Below, piece after piece: positions 27,524 through 38,194 of a DNA stretch of 64,000 nt (its first letter is position 1; the number at the start of each line of letters is the position of its first letter). The position numbers were made by a program, and so were the translations under genes. The stretch covers positions 496,001 to 560,000 of the forward strand of contig NZ_SMDD01000001.1 in NCBI RefSeq assembly GCF_004343255.1, given 5' to 3'. Source of the stretch: Laceyella sacchari (GTDB taxonomy: Bacteria > Bacillota > Bacilli > Thermoactinomycetales > Thermoactinomycetaceae). The notes beneath the pieces were generated by a model. That model was given only the letters and a program-made list of their open reading frames with translations, did not search any database and was not told where the DNA came from.

Positions 27524-28735
27524 ATGCAAAAGAAGATTCCAGTGACCGTGTTGAGCGGATATCTCGGTTCAGGCAAAACGACGATTCTTAACCATGTGCT
27601 AAATAACCGGCAAGGGTTGAAAGTGGCGGTGATTGTGAATGACATGAGTGAGATCAATATCGATGCAGATTTGATCGGAAAAGAAGCCAATCTATCTCGC
27701 ACCGAAGAGCAGCTGGTGGAATTGTCCAACGGGTGCATCTGTTGCACATTGCGGGAGGATTTGCTGAAAGAGGTGGAACGACTGGCCAGGGAACAGCGCT
27801 ATGACTACATATTGATTGAGTCGACGGGGATCAGCGAACCGATTCCGGTTGCGCAGACGTTTACCTACTCCGATGAAGAGAATGGTGTTGATCTTCCTTC
27901 CTTGTGCCGGTTGGATACCATGGTTACCGTGGTGGATGCCAACCGGTTTTGGCATGACTTCTCTTCTGGGGAAAGCCTGCTGGACCGCAAGCTGGCCTTG
28001 GGAGAAGAGGATACGCGCGATGTGGTCAGTTTATTGATTGATCAAATTGAGTTTTGCAATGTGTTGATCTTAAACAAATGCGACTTGATCTCCGAGGCAG
28101 AGGCGGATCAGTTGGAAGCAGTGTTGCGCAAACTGCAACCAAAAGCTCGATTTATTCGAGCGGTGCAAGGGCAAATCGACCCGAAAGAGATTTTGCATAC
28201 TCATCTGTTTGACTTTGAGGAAGCCAGCCAATCGGCCGGATGGCTGAAAGAGTTGCAAGAGGAGCACACTCCGGAAACGGATGAGTACGGCATCACCTCG
28301 TTTGTGTACCGCCGGCGCAAACCGTTCCACCCAGCGCGCCTGAACGATTGGTTGCACCAATGGCCGGAAGAAGTGGTGCGAGCCAAAGGGATTCTGTGGC
28401 TGGCTTCGCGGAATGAATTCGCTGTGCAATTCAGCCAAGCAGGCCCGTCGATCCAGCTGGGCGCGGAAGGACATTGGATCGCGACTCTGCCAGAAGAAGA
28501 ACGGCGTGAGGTGTTGGCGGAGTATCCTGAGATTCAAATGGAATGGGATGAAAAGTTTGGAGACCGGATGACAGAGTTAGTGATGATCGGCATCGATATG
28601 GATCATGCACAAATCGAAGCGCAGTTGGACGCCATTTTATTGACGGATGAAGAGATGGAGATGGATTGGTGTCTCTTGCATGATCCCTTGCCACAGGAGG
28701 AAGTGGTAGAGGAAAAATGGGTAGTTGAGCAGTAA
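27524..28735 (+). CDS. yciC: Zur-regulated COG0523 GTPase (YciC/ZagA-like zinc metallochaperone)
   Basis: Protein of 403 residues: P-loop GYLGSGKTT (residues 12-20), the family metal-binding motif Cys71-Ile-Cys73-Cys74, the guanine motif NKCD and the C-terminal CobW domain (KGILWLASRNEFAV). Members of this family with a Zur box supply zinc to enzymes when it is scarce; Bacillus YciC/ZagA has nearly the same length. The operator at 27470 makes zinc the likely metal here. Monocistronic, with its own promoter and terminator. Confidence 0.85.
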   Translation: MQKKIPVTVLSGYLGSGKTTILNHVLNNRQGLKVAVIVNDMSEINIDADLIGKEANLSRTEEQLVELSNGCICCTLREDLLKEVERLAREQRYDYILIESTGISEPIPVAQTFTYSDEENGVDLPSLCRLDTMVTVVDANRFWHDFSSGESLLDRKLALGEEDTRDVVSLLIDQIEFCNVLILNKCDLISEAEADQLEAVLRKLQPKARFIRAVQGQIDPKEILHTHLFDFEEASQSAGWLKELQEEHTPETDEYGITSFVYRRRKPFHPARLNDWLHQWPEEVVRAKGILWLASRNEFAVQFSQAGPSIQLGAEGHWIATLPEEERREVLAEYPEIQMEWDEKFGDRMTELVMIGIDMDHAQIEAQLDAILLTDEEMEMDWCLLHDPLPQEEVVEEKWVVEQ

Positions 28736-28740
28736 ATAAA

Positions 28741-28776
28741 AGTCCGGTGACGTATCAACGTCACTGGGCTTTTTAT
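28741..28776 (+). terminator. Terminator after the COG0523 GTPase gene
   Basis: AGTCCGGTGACGT pairs with ACGTCACTGGGCT (two G-U pairs) around ATCA, followed by TTTTTAT. Confidence 0.9.
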
Positions 28777-28907
28777 ATGCCTCGAGCATTTGTTCGGTTT
28801 TTGTTACCGAAAAACTGGAAGCGTGATTTTTGCTCGTGTTACAATAGAAAAGTATGAATGAAAGAGGCATAAGGTAGCGAATTTTGGAAAAAGGTGTGAA
28901 TGCATTC

Positions 28908-31556
28908 GTGAGCAAGTTGATATTGGTGGACGGCAACAGCATTGCTTATCGCGCGTTTTATGCGTTGCCGCTATTGACAAATTCAAGCGGCATCCATACC
29001 AATGCGGTGTATGGGTTTGCGATGATGCTGATGAAAATCCTTGAAGAAGAGAAGCCCACTCATATGTTGGTGGCATTCGATGCGGGAAAAACGACTTTTC
29101 GCCATGAGAGTTATCAGGAATATAAAGGAACTCGGCAGAAAACGCCAGGTGAGTTGGCGGAACAAATTCCGCTTGTAAAAGAACTGTTGGACGTCTTTCA
29201 AATCCCCGCTTATGAAAAAGAAAACTATGAAGCAGATGACATTATCGGCACCTTGGCCAAAGCGAGTGGAAGCCAAGGTGTTGAGACATTGATCGTTAGC
29301 GGCGACAAAGATTTGTTGCAATTGGTGGACGAGCATGTTCGGCTTTTGTTGACCCGCAAAGGGGTGACAGAGACTGAGTCTTACGACATCCCTGCCATCA
29401 AGGAGAAATACGGGTTGACTCCAGCCCAGATCATCGATTTAAAAGGGTTGATGGGGGACTCATCAGACAACATCCCCGGCATTCCTGGTGTAGGCGAGAA
29501 AACAGCGTTGAAATTGTTGGCGAAGTTTCCCACTGTAGAAGAAGTGATCGCGCATGTGGATGAATTGCCCGGCAAAAAACTGCAAGAAAAAGTGCGCGAA
29601 CATCAAGAACAGGCATTGCTCAGCAAAAAGCTGGCCACGATCTATACGGAAGTGCCGCTTGATTTCGGATTGGATCACTTGCAATTGCCTGAACGGGATA
29701 CAGAGCGCATCGTCGAGTTTTTCAAAAAGATGGAGTTTAAAACGCTGTTATCGAGGGTGCACAAGCAAGACCATGCGGAAAAAGGTGAGGCGGTCAAAAA
29801 CGAGGTAGATGTCCGGGAAGTGGCATCCCTGTCCGGCTTGGAAGAAATGGTGGACGTGTTTAATGCGGGATCGCTTGCCTTGTTTATCGAAACATCGGAG
29901 GACAATCCCCATCACGCGGATATCGTTGGCTTGGCTATTTCAGATGGTCAGACCCAGTGGTACCTGCCTTGGGAAGTGGCTGAGCAAAGCGATGCGGTTC
30001 GGGGTTGGCTCGCGGATGAGGAACGCGACAAGCTGGTTTATGACATGAAGAAAACGCAGATTGTGTTGGCGAACAAAGGAATTATAGCCGCGGGTCTCAC
30101 CTTTGACGTCTTGTTGGCGGCGTATCTATTGGACCCTTCCGAATCGCAATTGGAGTTGAGTGACATCGTGTCCCGTTATGGGAATGAGCCGATTCCGGCG
30201 GATGAAGATGTGTATGGAAAGGGGGCCAAGCGGAAGGCGATTACCGGAGAAGCGTTGGCTCGGCACTTGGCTGCCAAAGCGAAAGCCATCCATCACGTTA
30301 CGCCGGTGCTGAAGCAAGAGTTGGCAAAACTCGACCTGGATCAATTGCTGTTTGAGTTGGAGATGCCGCTTGCCAGTGTGCTGGCAGAGATGGAGCGCCA
30401 AGGTGTTTTCATTGACCAAGCCCGTCTCGAGGAGTTAGGGGTGGAGCTGAAGCAAAGCTTGGATCGGCTGGAGCAGGAGATTTACGAGTTGGCGGGGGTA
30501 ACTTTCAACATCAACTCTCCCAAGCAACTGGGAGAGATTCTGTTTGACAAACTTGGTCTACCTGTGCTGAAGAAAACGAAGACGGGATATTCGACGAGTG
30601 CAGATGTACTGGAAAAACTGGCGCCCCAACATGAGATCGTTGACAAGATTCTGCATTACCGGCAAGTGGGCAAATTGTATTCCACGTATATCGAGGGGTT
30701 GAAGAAAGAGATTGGCGCCGACGGCAAAATTCACACTCGGTTTAACCAAACCGTCACTGCGACGGGCCGCTTGAGTTCGACCGAGCCCAATTTGCAGAAC
30801 ATCCCGATTCGGATGGAAGAAGGGCGGCGTATTCGCCAAGTGTTTATCCCATCCGAGCCGGGCTGGCACATCTTGGCCGCCGACTACTCACAGATCGAAT
30901 TGCGCGTGCTGGCCCATATCTCCGAAGATGAGCAGTTGCAAAAAGCCTTCAAAGAAGATAAAGACATTCACACGCAAACAGCTATGGATGTGTTTGGGGT
31001 GGCTGAAGACGAAGTCACGCCGCTGATGCGTCGGCAAGCGAAGGCGGTCAACTTCGGGATCGTGTACGGGATCAGTGGTTTCGGCTTGGCCAGAGGGTTG
31101 GACATTCCTCAAAAGGAAGCGCGTGAATTCATCGATCGCTATTTTGAAACATTCCCTGGTGTAAAACGTTACATGGATTCCATTGTGGAGCGGGCACGCA
31201 AGGATGGATTTGTTACCACGCTCTCCGGTCGGCGCCGTTACTTGCCAGCGATCAACGCGAAAAGCTTTGGTGAACGCAGTTTTGCGGAGCGGACCGCGAT
31301 GAATACGCCCATCCAAGGCACGGCGGCGGATATCATCAAGTTGGCGATGGTGAAATTAGCCCAAGCGATGAACGAGCGGAAGCTGGCGAGCCGGATGTTG
31401 TTGCAAGTGCATGACGAATTGATTTTTGAAGTGCCGGAAGCTGAACTGGAGGAGATGAAAGAGCTGGTTGTAGCGGTGATGGAAGATGCGTTGCCGCTGT
31501 CGGTCCCACTGTCCGTCGATGTGAACAGTGGCAAGACCTGGTATGAAGCAAAGTGA
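28908..31556 (+). CDS. polA: DNA polymerase I
   Basis: Repair and Okazaki-fragment polymerase of 882 residues. The N-terminal 5'-3' exonuclease domain begins ILVDGNSIAYRAF and holds the DKDLLQL and SDNIPGIPGVGEKTA motifs. The middle 3'-5' exonuclease-like domain lacks the DxE metal ligands (ALFIETSEDN), so proofreading is probably lost, as in other Bacillales. The palm has YSQIELR and QVHDELIFEVP. Start is uncertain: GTG 28908 matches the family N-terminus and has AAAAAGGTG upstream; TTG 28884 would add eight residues. Confidence 0.96.
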   Translation: MSKLILVDGNSIAYRAFYALPLLTNSSGIHTNAVYGFAMMLMKILEEEKPTHMLVAFDAGKTTFRHESYQEYKGTRQKTPGELAEQIPLVKELLDVFQIPAYEKENYEADDIIGTLAKASGSQGVETLIVSGDKDLLQLVDEHVRLLLTRKGVTETESYDIPAIKEKYGLTPAQIIDLKGLMGDSSDNIPGIPGVGEKTALKLLAKFPTVEEVIAHVDELPGKKLQEKVREHQEQALLSKKLATIYTEVPLDFGLDHLQLPERDTERIVEFFKKMEFKTLLSRVHKQDHAEKGEAVKNEVDVREVASLSGLEEMVDVFNAGSLALFIETSEDNPHHADIVGLAISDGQTQWYLPWEVAEQSDAVRGWLADEERDKLVYDMKKTQIVLANKGIIAAGLTFDVLLAAYLLDPSESQLELSDIVSRYGNEPIPADEDVYGKGAKRKAITGEALARHLAAKAKAIHHVTPVLKQELAKLDLDQLLFELEMPLASVLAEMERQGVFIDQARLEELGVELKQSLDRLEQEIYELAGVTFNINSPKQLGEILFDKLGLPVLKKTKTGYSTSADVLEKLAPQHEIVDKILHYRQVGKLYSTYIEGLKKEIGADGKIHTRFNQTVTATGRLSSTEPNLQNIPIRMEEGRRIRQVFIPSEPGWHILAADYSQIELRVLAHISEDEQLQKAFKEDKDIHTQTAMDVFGVAEDEVTPLMRRQAKAVNFGIVYGISGFGLARGLDIPQKEAREFIDRYFETFPGVKRYMDSIVERARKDGFVTTLSGRRRYLPAINAKSFGERSFAERTAMNTPIQGTAADIIKLAMVKLAQAMNERKLASRMLLQVHDELIFEVPEAELEEMKELVVAVMEDALPLSVPLSVDVNSGKTWYEAK

Positions 31557-31649
31557 TTTGGCATCAGTCACATAGAAGATGAGACAAGCCGTCATCCTTG
31601 ACAGGGTGGCGGCCTTGCGTTGATTATTGCATTGGGGAGGGAGTAGATC

Positions 31650-32474
31650 ATGCCTGAATTGCCAGAGGTAGAAACAGTACGAAAAACATTGGAGCGGTTG
31701 GTGGTCGGCAAGACGATCAAGGATGTGACGGTCAAGCTGGGCCGCATTATCCAACATCCTGATGATGTGGAACAATTTCGCCATCATTTGATGGGTTGTA
31801 CGATTACTGCCGTTCAGCGCCGGGGGAAATTTTTGAAAATCATTTGTCCGCCGTGGGTGCTTGTATCCCATTTGCGGATGGAGGGAAAGTATCGGTTAGC
31901 GGAGGAAACGGAGCCGCTGGAGAAGCATACGCATGTGATATTTCATTTTACGGACGGTACGCAGTTGCGTTATCGCGATGTGCGCCAATTTGGCACGATG
32001 CATTTATTTGCCATGGGTGAAGAGGAGCAACGCAACCCATTGAAAAAACTGGGGCCGGAGCCGTTGTCAGACGCGTTTACCCTGGAATGGTTTCAATCCA
32101 CGCTGGTCAAGCGCAAGGCTAAAGTGAAAGTGGTTTTGCTAAATCAGGAATATCTCGTCGGCTTGGGCAATATTTATGTGGACGAGTCCTTGTTTGCCGC
32201 GGGGATACATCCCGAGCGTACCGCGTCTTCGTTGACGGAGGAGGAAGTGGCGCGGTTGCACCAGAGCATCAGGAAAATCCTCGCTGAAGCGGTAGAAGCG
32301 GGTGGTTCCTCGGTTCGTTCTTATTTGAACGGCGAGGGCGAGATGGGAATGTTTCAACTCAAAATCCAAGTGTATGGCCGCAAAGGTGAACCTTGTCGAA
32401 AATGCGGCGCGCCGATCGAGCGGATCGTGGTAGGTGGACGAGGCACTCACATCTGCCGGACTTGCCAAAGGTAA
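31650..32474 (+). CDS. mutM: Formamidopyrimidine-DNA glycosylase
   Basis: Removes 8-oxoguanine and related lesions. The 274-residue protein begins MPELPEVETVRKTLE, where Pro2 is the catalytic nucleophile and Glu3 assists. It has the helix-two-turn-helix (LVGLGNIYVDESLFAAGIHP) and ends in a four-Cys zinc finger (CRKCG...CRTC). ATG 31650 is fixed because Pro must be residue 2. In Bacillus it also follows polA. Confidence 0.97.
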   Translation: MPELPEVETVRKTLERLVVGKTIKDVTVKLGRIIQHPDDVEQFRHHLMGCTITAVQRRGKFLKIICPPWVLVSHLRMEGKYRLAEETEPLEKHTHVIFHFTDGTQLRYRDVRQFGTMHLFAMGEEEQRNPLKKLGPEPLSDAFTLEWFQSTLVKRKAKVKVVLLNQEYLVGLGNIYVDESLFAAGIHPERTASSLTEEEVARLHQSIRKILAEAVEAGGSSVRSYLNGEGEMGMFQLKIQVYGRKGEPCRKCGAPIERIVVGGRGTHICRTCQR

Positions 32475-32537
32475 CCCCGCCCTGATCCTCTTTCATAAGA
32501 TGGGAAGTATCAGCCCATCTTAAAGAGGTGATTAATT

Positions 32538-33200
32538 ATGTGGCACGGGTTATCGGTGATGTGGTTAGCACTGGCGGTGAGCATGGACGGGTTTGGGGCT
32601 GGAACGACTTATGGGATGAGAAAAGTTCGCATTCCTTTTGGCTCCATCTTGATTATTGCGGGTTGTTCGGGGATGGTCATTTATTTAGCGATGTTGATGG
32701 GACAAGGGATTTCTCATTTCCTTCCACCTGCGTTGACCCATGGGATTGGAGCTGTTCTCTTTATCGCGATTGGCTTATTTGCGCTGTCGCAAGCAGGGGG
32801 GGCTCCGAAGAAAGTGGAAACGAAGGCGGCCGCCCAACTGCCAGCCCAACCTGTCGAGCCCACCATTTGGACGTTTCAGCTTGAGAAGTGGGGATTGGTT
32901 GTGCAAATATTGAAAACGCCCATGGTTGCGGATATGGATGAATCCGGCACCATTTCAGGTTATGAGGCTGTTTTGTTGGGAACGGCCTTGTCGTTGGATG
33001 CTTTTGCCGCGGGGGTAGGAGCTGCGTTCATCGGGATGTCCCCACTGGTGGCGGCGCTGGCGATTGGGTTGATGAGCGCAGTCTGCCTGCGCGCGGGCAT
33101 GTGGTTCGGCTTCAAGTACGCCGAACGCGCCCGTTTTCGTTGGATGGGATACGCGCCCGGCGTTTTTTTGATCATATTGGGCTTGTTACGGTTAATTTAG
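32538..33200 (+). CDS. ytaF: Sporulation membrane protein YtaF (MntP-like fold)
   Basis: Protein of 220 residues with six membrane helices in two inverted halves. Each half starts with a related motif (LALAVSMDGFGAG near residue 10, and ALSLDAFAAGVGA near residue 150), as in the MntP/YtaF cation-exporter-like family. YtaF is an annotated sporulation membrane protein of unknown transport activity. ATG 32538 follows AGAGGTGAT. coaE starts 13 bases after its stop. Confidence 0.9.
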   Translation: MWHGLSVMWLALAVSMDGFGAGTTYGMRKVRIPFGSILIIAGCSGMVIYLAMLMGQGISHFLPPALTHGIGAVLFIAIGLFALSQAGGAPKKVETKAAAQLPAQPVEPTIWTFQLEKWGLVVQILKTPMVADMDESGTISGYEAVLLGTALSLDAFAAGVGAAFIGMSPLVAALAIGLMSAVCLRAGMWFGFKYAERARFRWMGYAPGVFLIILGLLRLI

Positions 33201-33213
33201 AGGAGCGGTGTGG

Positions 33214-33816
33214 ATGATTTTTGGATTGACCGGTGGAATTGCGACGGGAAAAAGCACTGTGGCCGAGATGTTGCAACGGCACGGGGCAGTGATTGTCGAT
33301 GCGGATAAGGTAGCCCGGCAAGTCGTCGAGCCAGGAGAAGAGGGCTTAAGTCGGATTGCGTCTGTTTTCGGCGACGAGGTGATAAGCCGGGAGGGGACGC
33401 TTGACCGGCCTGCACTGGGTCGCATCATTTTTCATGATGAAAAGGCGCGGCGCAAGCTGAATGAGTTGTTGCACCCGCTCATCATGGATAAAATGCGGCG
33501 GGACACGGAAAAGGTGAGGCAGACTGAGCCGCACGCGGTGATTATTTGGGATGTGCCGCTATTGATTGAAGAAAAAATGACCGACCTGGTAGATGAAGTG
33601 ATTCTGGTTTATGTGCCGCAACAGGTTCAATTGGCTCGGTTGCAGGCGCGAGATCATCTTGATAGTGACGAGGCGGCTGCGCGCTTGGCGGCCCAACTGC
33701 CGATTGATGAAAAAAAACGGTGGGCCGATTATGTGATCGACAATAGCGGAACACGGGAAGAGACTGAGATGCAGGTGGCGCGCCTATGGAGCGAACTGTG
33801 CGCAAAAGTTGGCTGA
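33214..33816 (+). CDS. coaE: Dephospho-CoA kinase
   Basis: Last step of coenzyme A synthesis, phosphorylating the ribose 3'-hydroxyl of dephospho-CoA. The 200-residue protein has P-loop GLTGGIATGKST and the DADKVARQVVEPG segment. ATG 33214 is eight bases from AGGAG, whereas the upstream GTG at 33208 is only two bases away. Its end overlaps the next gene by 31 bases. Confidence 0.96.
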   Translation: MIFGLTGGIATGKSTVAEMLQRHGAVIVDADKVARQVVEPGEEGLSRIASVFGDEVISREGTLDRPALGRIIFHDEKARRKLNELLHPLIMDKMRRDTEKVRQTEPHAVIIWDVPLLIEEKMTDLVDEVILVYVPQQVQLARLQARDHLDSDEAAARLAAQLPIDEKKRWADYVIDNSGTREETEMQVARLWSELCAKVG

Positions 33817-34400
33817 ATCCGGTCAAGGGAATATGGCCAAGCCAAAAAAAGGTCTGGGTGTTGCTGGCGCTTTTGTGGGTGTTGTGCTTGATTGTGGTCC
33901 AGAGGATGGAATGCCTGATTTATCCCTTGCGGTATGAGGAGTTGATCTTTAACAGTGCCGAAGCCACCGGTGCAGACCCGTTTTTGATTATGGCTGTGAT
34001 CCGAGTGGAGTCCAGATTTCAGCTGGATCGAGAATCGGCGGCGGGTGCACAAGGGTTAATGCAGCTCATGCCGGAAACCATGGATTGGATGATCCGCCGG
34101 GGCGGATTTTCGCCGGCGCTCAAGGAGCACATCCGCGACCCGGCGATCAACATCCATATGGGCGCTTGGTATCTTGCATATTTGACCAAGCGGTACCATG
34201 GCAATAAAGTGGCGGCAATCGCTGCCTACAATGGTGGACACAACCGTGTCTCACGTTGGCTGGACCAAGGTGTTTGGGATGGAACGAGGCAAGGAGCAGT
34301 ACGGATTCCGATCAAGGAGACCCGGGAATATGTGTACCGGGTTAGTCATTACTATCAGAAATATAAAGAATGTTATTATGATTTACTCAAAGAACAATAA
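33786..34400 (+). CDS. Membrane-anchored lytic transglycosylase (SLT family 1)
   Basis: Protein of 204 residues: a short basic cytoplasmic start, one membrane anchor near residues 23-39, then a Slt70-type goose-lysozyme domain with catalytic Glu75 (IRVESRF), GLMQLMPET and AAYNGG. It cleaves peptidoglycan glycan strands outside the membrane, forming anhydro ends. ATG 33786 lies inside coaE, with AGGTGG eight bases upstream, so the two genes are coupled by a 31-base overlap. A lytic transglycosylase beside coaE is common in Bacillales. Confidence 0.9.
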   Translation: MERTVRKSWLNPVKGIWPSQKKVWVLLALLWVLCLIVVQRMECLIYPLRYEELIFNSAEATGADPFLIMAVIRVESRFQLDRESAAGAQGLMQLMPETMDWMIRRGGFSPALKEHIRDPAINIHMGAWYLAYLTKRYHGNKVAAIAAYNGGHNRVSRWLDQGVWDGTRQGAVRIPIKETREYVYRVSHYYQKYKECYYDLLKEQ

Positions 34401-34416
34401 TTTGTTTAAATATGTG

Positions 34417-34451
34417 AACCTGTTCCGGATTTGGGACAGGTTTTCGTTTTT
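34417..34451 (+). terminator. Terminator after the transglycosylase gene
   Basis: AACCTGTTCC / GGGACAGGTT around GGATTT, followed by TTCGTTTTT. Confidence 0.85.
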
Positions 34452-34454
34452 ATA

Positions 34455-35553
<1,099 letters not shown>

Positions 35554-35560
35554 CCTGTTA

Positions 35561-35593
35561 AAAACCCTTCTCCACTGTCGGAGAAGGGTTTTT
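35561..35593 (+). terminator. Terminator after gapB
   Basis: AAAACCCTTCTCC / GGAGAAGGGTTTTT around a six-base loop; A and T flanks on both sides. Confidence 0.9.
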
Positions 35594-35632
35594 GTGTGCC
35601 ACATGCCGAATGCAAAGGAGATGTAGCCTTAA

Positions 35633-35680
35633 ACGCGCCGCCTGCATCCCTGAATGTAAAAAGGAATGCTGGCGGCGCGT
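35633..35680 (-). terminator. GC-rich hairpin downstream of the effector-binding gene
   Basis: ACGCGCCGCC (35633) pairs with GGCGGCGCGT (35671). On the minus strand it is followed by TTTAAGG, a poor T tract, so termination is only plausible. Confidence 0.35.
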
Positions 35681-35693
35681 ACGCCATGTGCGT

Positions 35694-36164
35694 CTATCGT
35701 TTGATGGGGATATAGATGTCATACATGTTGTCCGGCGCATCAGGATCGTGGGTGACTGGCGTGTAGCGGTGATCGTACATCTCTAAGCCCAATGTACTGT
35801 GATCTTTGCGATACCCCATCTTTTCAATCCATTTCCACGCCCGCTGATAGGTAGCGGGGACGTTTCTTATCGAACCACGATGGGTGAAAACTGCGTAACG
35901 TTGGGAGGGAACGGTGAATGACAACATTCCTTCAGGCACATTTTCGGCCAACTTCACTTCAACTGCGATATAACAAGTAAAATCTGTCACCCGGTCATGG
36001 CAGGGGCAGACAAAAGAACCGGGGCGTACCTGATGCGGGATTTCGTGAATTCGTTTAACTAATTTCTCCCACACTTTGGGGATTTCCCTGGACATGGTGT
36101 ACGGTCCCGTCCAACCGAATCCGACGATTTGAAAAGATTCTTTGGTAATGATCCTTCCTTGCAT
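35694..36164 (-). CDS. GyrI-like / AraC effector-binding domain protein
   Basis: Protein of 156 residues made of a single GyrI-like (effector-binding) domain: MQGRIITKESFQIVGFG at the start, a central VPSQRYAVFTHRGSI and the C-terminal DIYIPIKR strand. No DNA-binding domain is attached, so it is one of the stand-alone small-molecule binders of this superfamily. ATG 36164 follows AAGGGGGG. It lies downstream of an oligopeptide-binding lipoprotein gene on the same strand. Confidence 0.85.
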   Translation of the reverse strand: MQGRIITKESFQIVGFGWTGPYTMSREIPKVWEKLVKRIHEIPHQVRPGSFVCPCHDRVTDFTCYIAVEVKLAENVPEGMLSFTVPSQRYAVFTHRGSIRNVPATYQRAWKWIEKMGYRKDHSTLGLEMYDHRYTPVTHDPDAPDNMYDIYIPIKR

Positions 36165-36291
36165 GAGCGCCCCCCTTGGTATATGAGGAAAGAATATATG
36201 TTCTCAGGATTATTGTAAATCATATTCAGAATACGAACAAGATTCCTGCGATATTCCCATATCAGCGCGAAATTGGGCGTCAAGTCAAAGC

Positions 36292-37896
36292 TTATGGCTC
36301 TTCGATATACGTCCATTTGAATGAGTACGGCGCGCCAAACGGATGGTGGACATGTCCTTTCACTCTTTGTTTGATGAGGATGGTGTCATTCACATAATAG
36401 AGCGGGATGGCAGCATGGTCTTTCTCAATCAGAAATTTTTCCGCTTGGGCCAGGTACTTTACTTGCTTTTGAACTTGAGGTGAATGGGCGGCACGTTTTA
36501 ATGTTTCATCATAGGGTTTGTCTTTGTACCCTCCGGTGTTGGCGGGATGATCGCTGGTGAATGTATCCAACAGAGTGTAAGCATCGGGATAAGTGGTTGC
36601 CCAATCGGACAAGGTGAGGTCAAACTCTCCCCTTTTCTCCAATCGATACTTTTCAGCCCGCGATGTCGTGTTTAGCAACAGGTTAAGATCCAGCGCCTGT
36701 TTCAGTTGTTTTTTCAGTTCAACTGCCAGTTGCATGCGGTCATCCTCGTAGCTGAGCATGACCAGGGCAGAAGGCGGTTGGCTGATCCGCAGTTCTTGCA
36801 TGCCTTCTTGCAATAGGGTGCGGGCTTGGCCTGAGTTGGCCTTATCTGGTGGCAAAGGAGCCTCTTCACGAAACGCGGAGCGGAAACCTTTCACAGACGG
36901 TGGAATCAGTCCGCCTGCGGGTTGCGCTTGGCTTTTCAGTACAGAGACCAACTGTTCCCGGTCTATGGCCAGGCTGATCGCTTGTCGAATCTTTTCATTT
37001 TGAAAAAAACTGTTTTTACTGTTGAACCGAATATATTGGGTTGTCCATAGTTGGATGGAATGGAATTCGGGCGTATTGGCGTAAGCTTGGGCGAATTCAC
37101 GAGCGATGCGGGTGATGTCTATTTTGTCGGCATTGTACAAATTAATCGTTCGCGTGGGGTGGTTGGACACATAGAAGATGATATAATCCAGCTTTACCTG
37201 TTCCTGATCCCAATACAGTTCGTTTTTTTTCAGGACGATGGTGCCGTCGGCCGACACATCAAGAATGACAAACGGGCCGTTGTGCTTGAGGTTAAGTAGG
37301 GTGCTTCTGTTTGTGCTTGGCGGCTGGGTAAATGAATCGCGTTGCGGCAAAAAGGGAGTGAGAGCCAGCAATGTCAAGAAGTTGCGCGTAGGTTGGGACA
37401 ATCGGACTTGAAGCGTTTCTTCGTTGACCACAGTGATGCCCACTTTATCGGCGCTAACTTCCCCGCGATGGTAATTCTGCGCGTTGACAATCGGATAAAA
37501 CAGGTAAGCGTTGGGTGAATCGGTTTTCGGGTGCAGGGTGCGCTTCCACGCGCGGGCGAAATCGTACGCCGTAACGGGTTCCCCATCTTGCCACACGGCG
37601 TTTCTAAGCTGAAATGTATATACGGTTTGGTCGGCGCTGACGTTCACTTTTTCTGCTAAAGCTGGGATGGGCCGGTTGTTTTGATCCAACCGCATCAAAC
37701 CTTCAGCCACTTGATTCAGGATCAGCGTCTCGTTGGCGTCCACGGCGAGCGAAGCGTCCAATCGCCAGATTTCATGGGGAATCGTCAGCCGCAGGGTTTG
37801 CCGATTGGTTAAGATGTCGTCCGCGGCGGTGGTCGATTGGCATGCGGCCAAACTAAACAATGAGAAGAGAAGTAAACAATTGCGCAACATAGACAT
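36292..37896 (-). CDS. Oligopeptide ABC transporter substrate-binding lipoprotein (OppA/SBP_bac_5)
   Basis: Protein of 534 residues with a lipoprotein signal (MLRNCLLLFSLFSLAAC) and the SBP_bac_5 fold: ILNQVAEGLMRLDQ, the conserved YTFQLRNAVWQDGEPVTAYDF, KIRQAISLAIDREQLV and a C-terminal IPLYYVND. It binds peptides or small solutes for an ABC importer. No permease or ATPase gene is near, so it may serve a remote system or act in signalling. ATG 37896 follows GAAGGAGGG and gives the right signal peptide. Confidence 0.9.
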   Translation of the reverse strand: MSMLRNCLLLFSLFSLAACQSTTAADDILTNRQTLRLTIPHEIWRLDASLAVDANETLILNQVAEGLMRLDQNNRPIPALAEKVNVSADQTVYTFQLRNAVWQDGEPVTAYDFARAWKRTLHPKTDSPNAYLFYPIVNAQNYHRGEVSADKVGITVVNEETLQVRLSQPTRNFLTLLALTPFLPQRDSFTQPPSTNRSTLLNLKHNGPFVILDVSADGTIVLKKNELYWDQEQVKLDYIIFYVSNHPTRTINLYNADKIDITRIAREFAQAYANTPEFHSIQLWTTQYIRFNSKNSFFQNEKIRQAISLAIDREQLVSVLKSQAQPAGGLIPPSVKGFRSAFREEAPLPPDKANSGQARTLLQEGMQELRISQPPSALVMLSYEDDRMQLAVELKKQLKQALDLNLLLNTTSRAEKYRLEKRGEFDLTLSDWATTYPDAYTLLDTFTSDHPANTGGYKDKPYDETLKRAAHSPQVQKQVKYLAQAEKFLIEKDHAAIPLYYVNDTILIKQRVKGHVHHPFGAPYSFKWTYIEEP

Positions 37897-38194
37897 GGGA
37901 TTCCCTCCTTCACTTGCATGGAACCAGAGCATATGAGTTATTATAGAGTGCGGGTTTGAATGACAAATGGTAGAGCATGCGTGTTTTCATTAAGCCTTGG
38001 TTAATTTATGGTTGAGGATAAACAGAGAACATGTGACGAGCGAATAACGAAGGGGATAGGATTTTTCTGTTGACAAAATAGCATTGATTTGCTGACGTTT
38101 ATCTTTAAAATGATAATATAGTCGATATTTGTGATTTTTAGGTATCGCATTCCTTCCGTTGCCAAGGCAGGTAGGATAAAGGAGGAACGGATTC

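Noticed and set aside
28341-28355. Palindrome ATTGGT-TGC-ACCAAT resembling a GntR operator
   Set aside because: It lies inside the COG0523 GTPase coding sequence, where each base is explained by codons; no promoter nearby.
31586-31619. Imperfect hairpin AAGCCGTCATCC / GGTGGCGGCCTT between polA and mutM
   Set aside because: Bulged stem and no T tract on either side; not enough to call a terminator.
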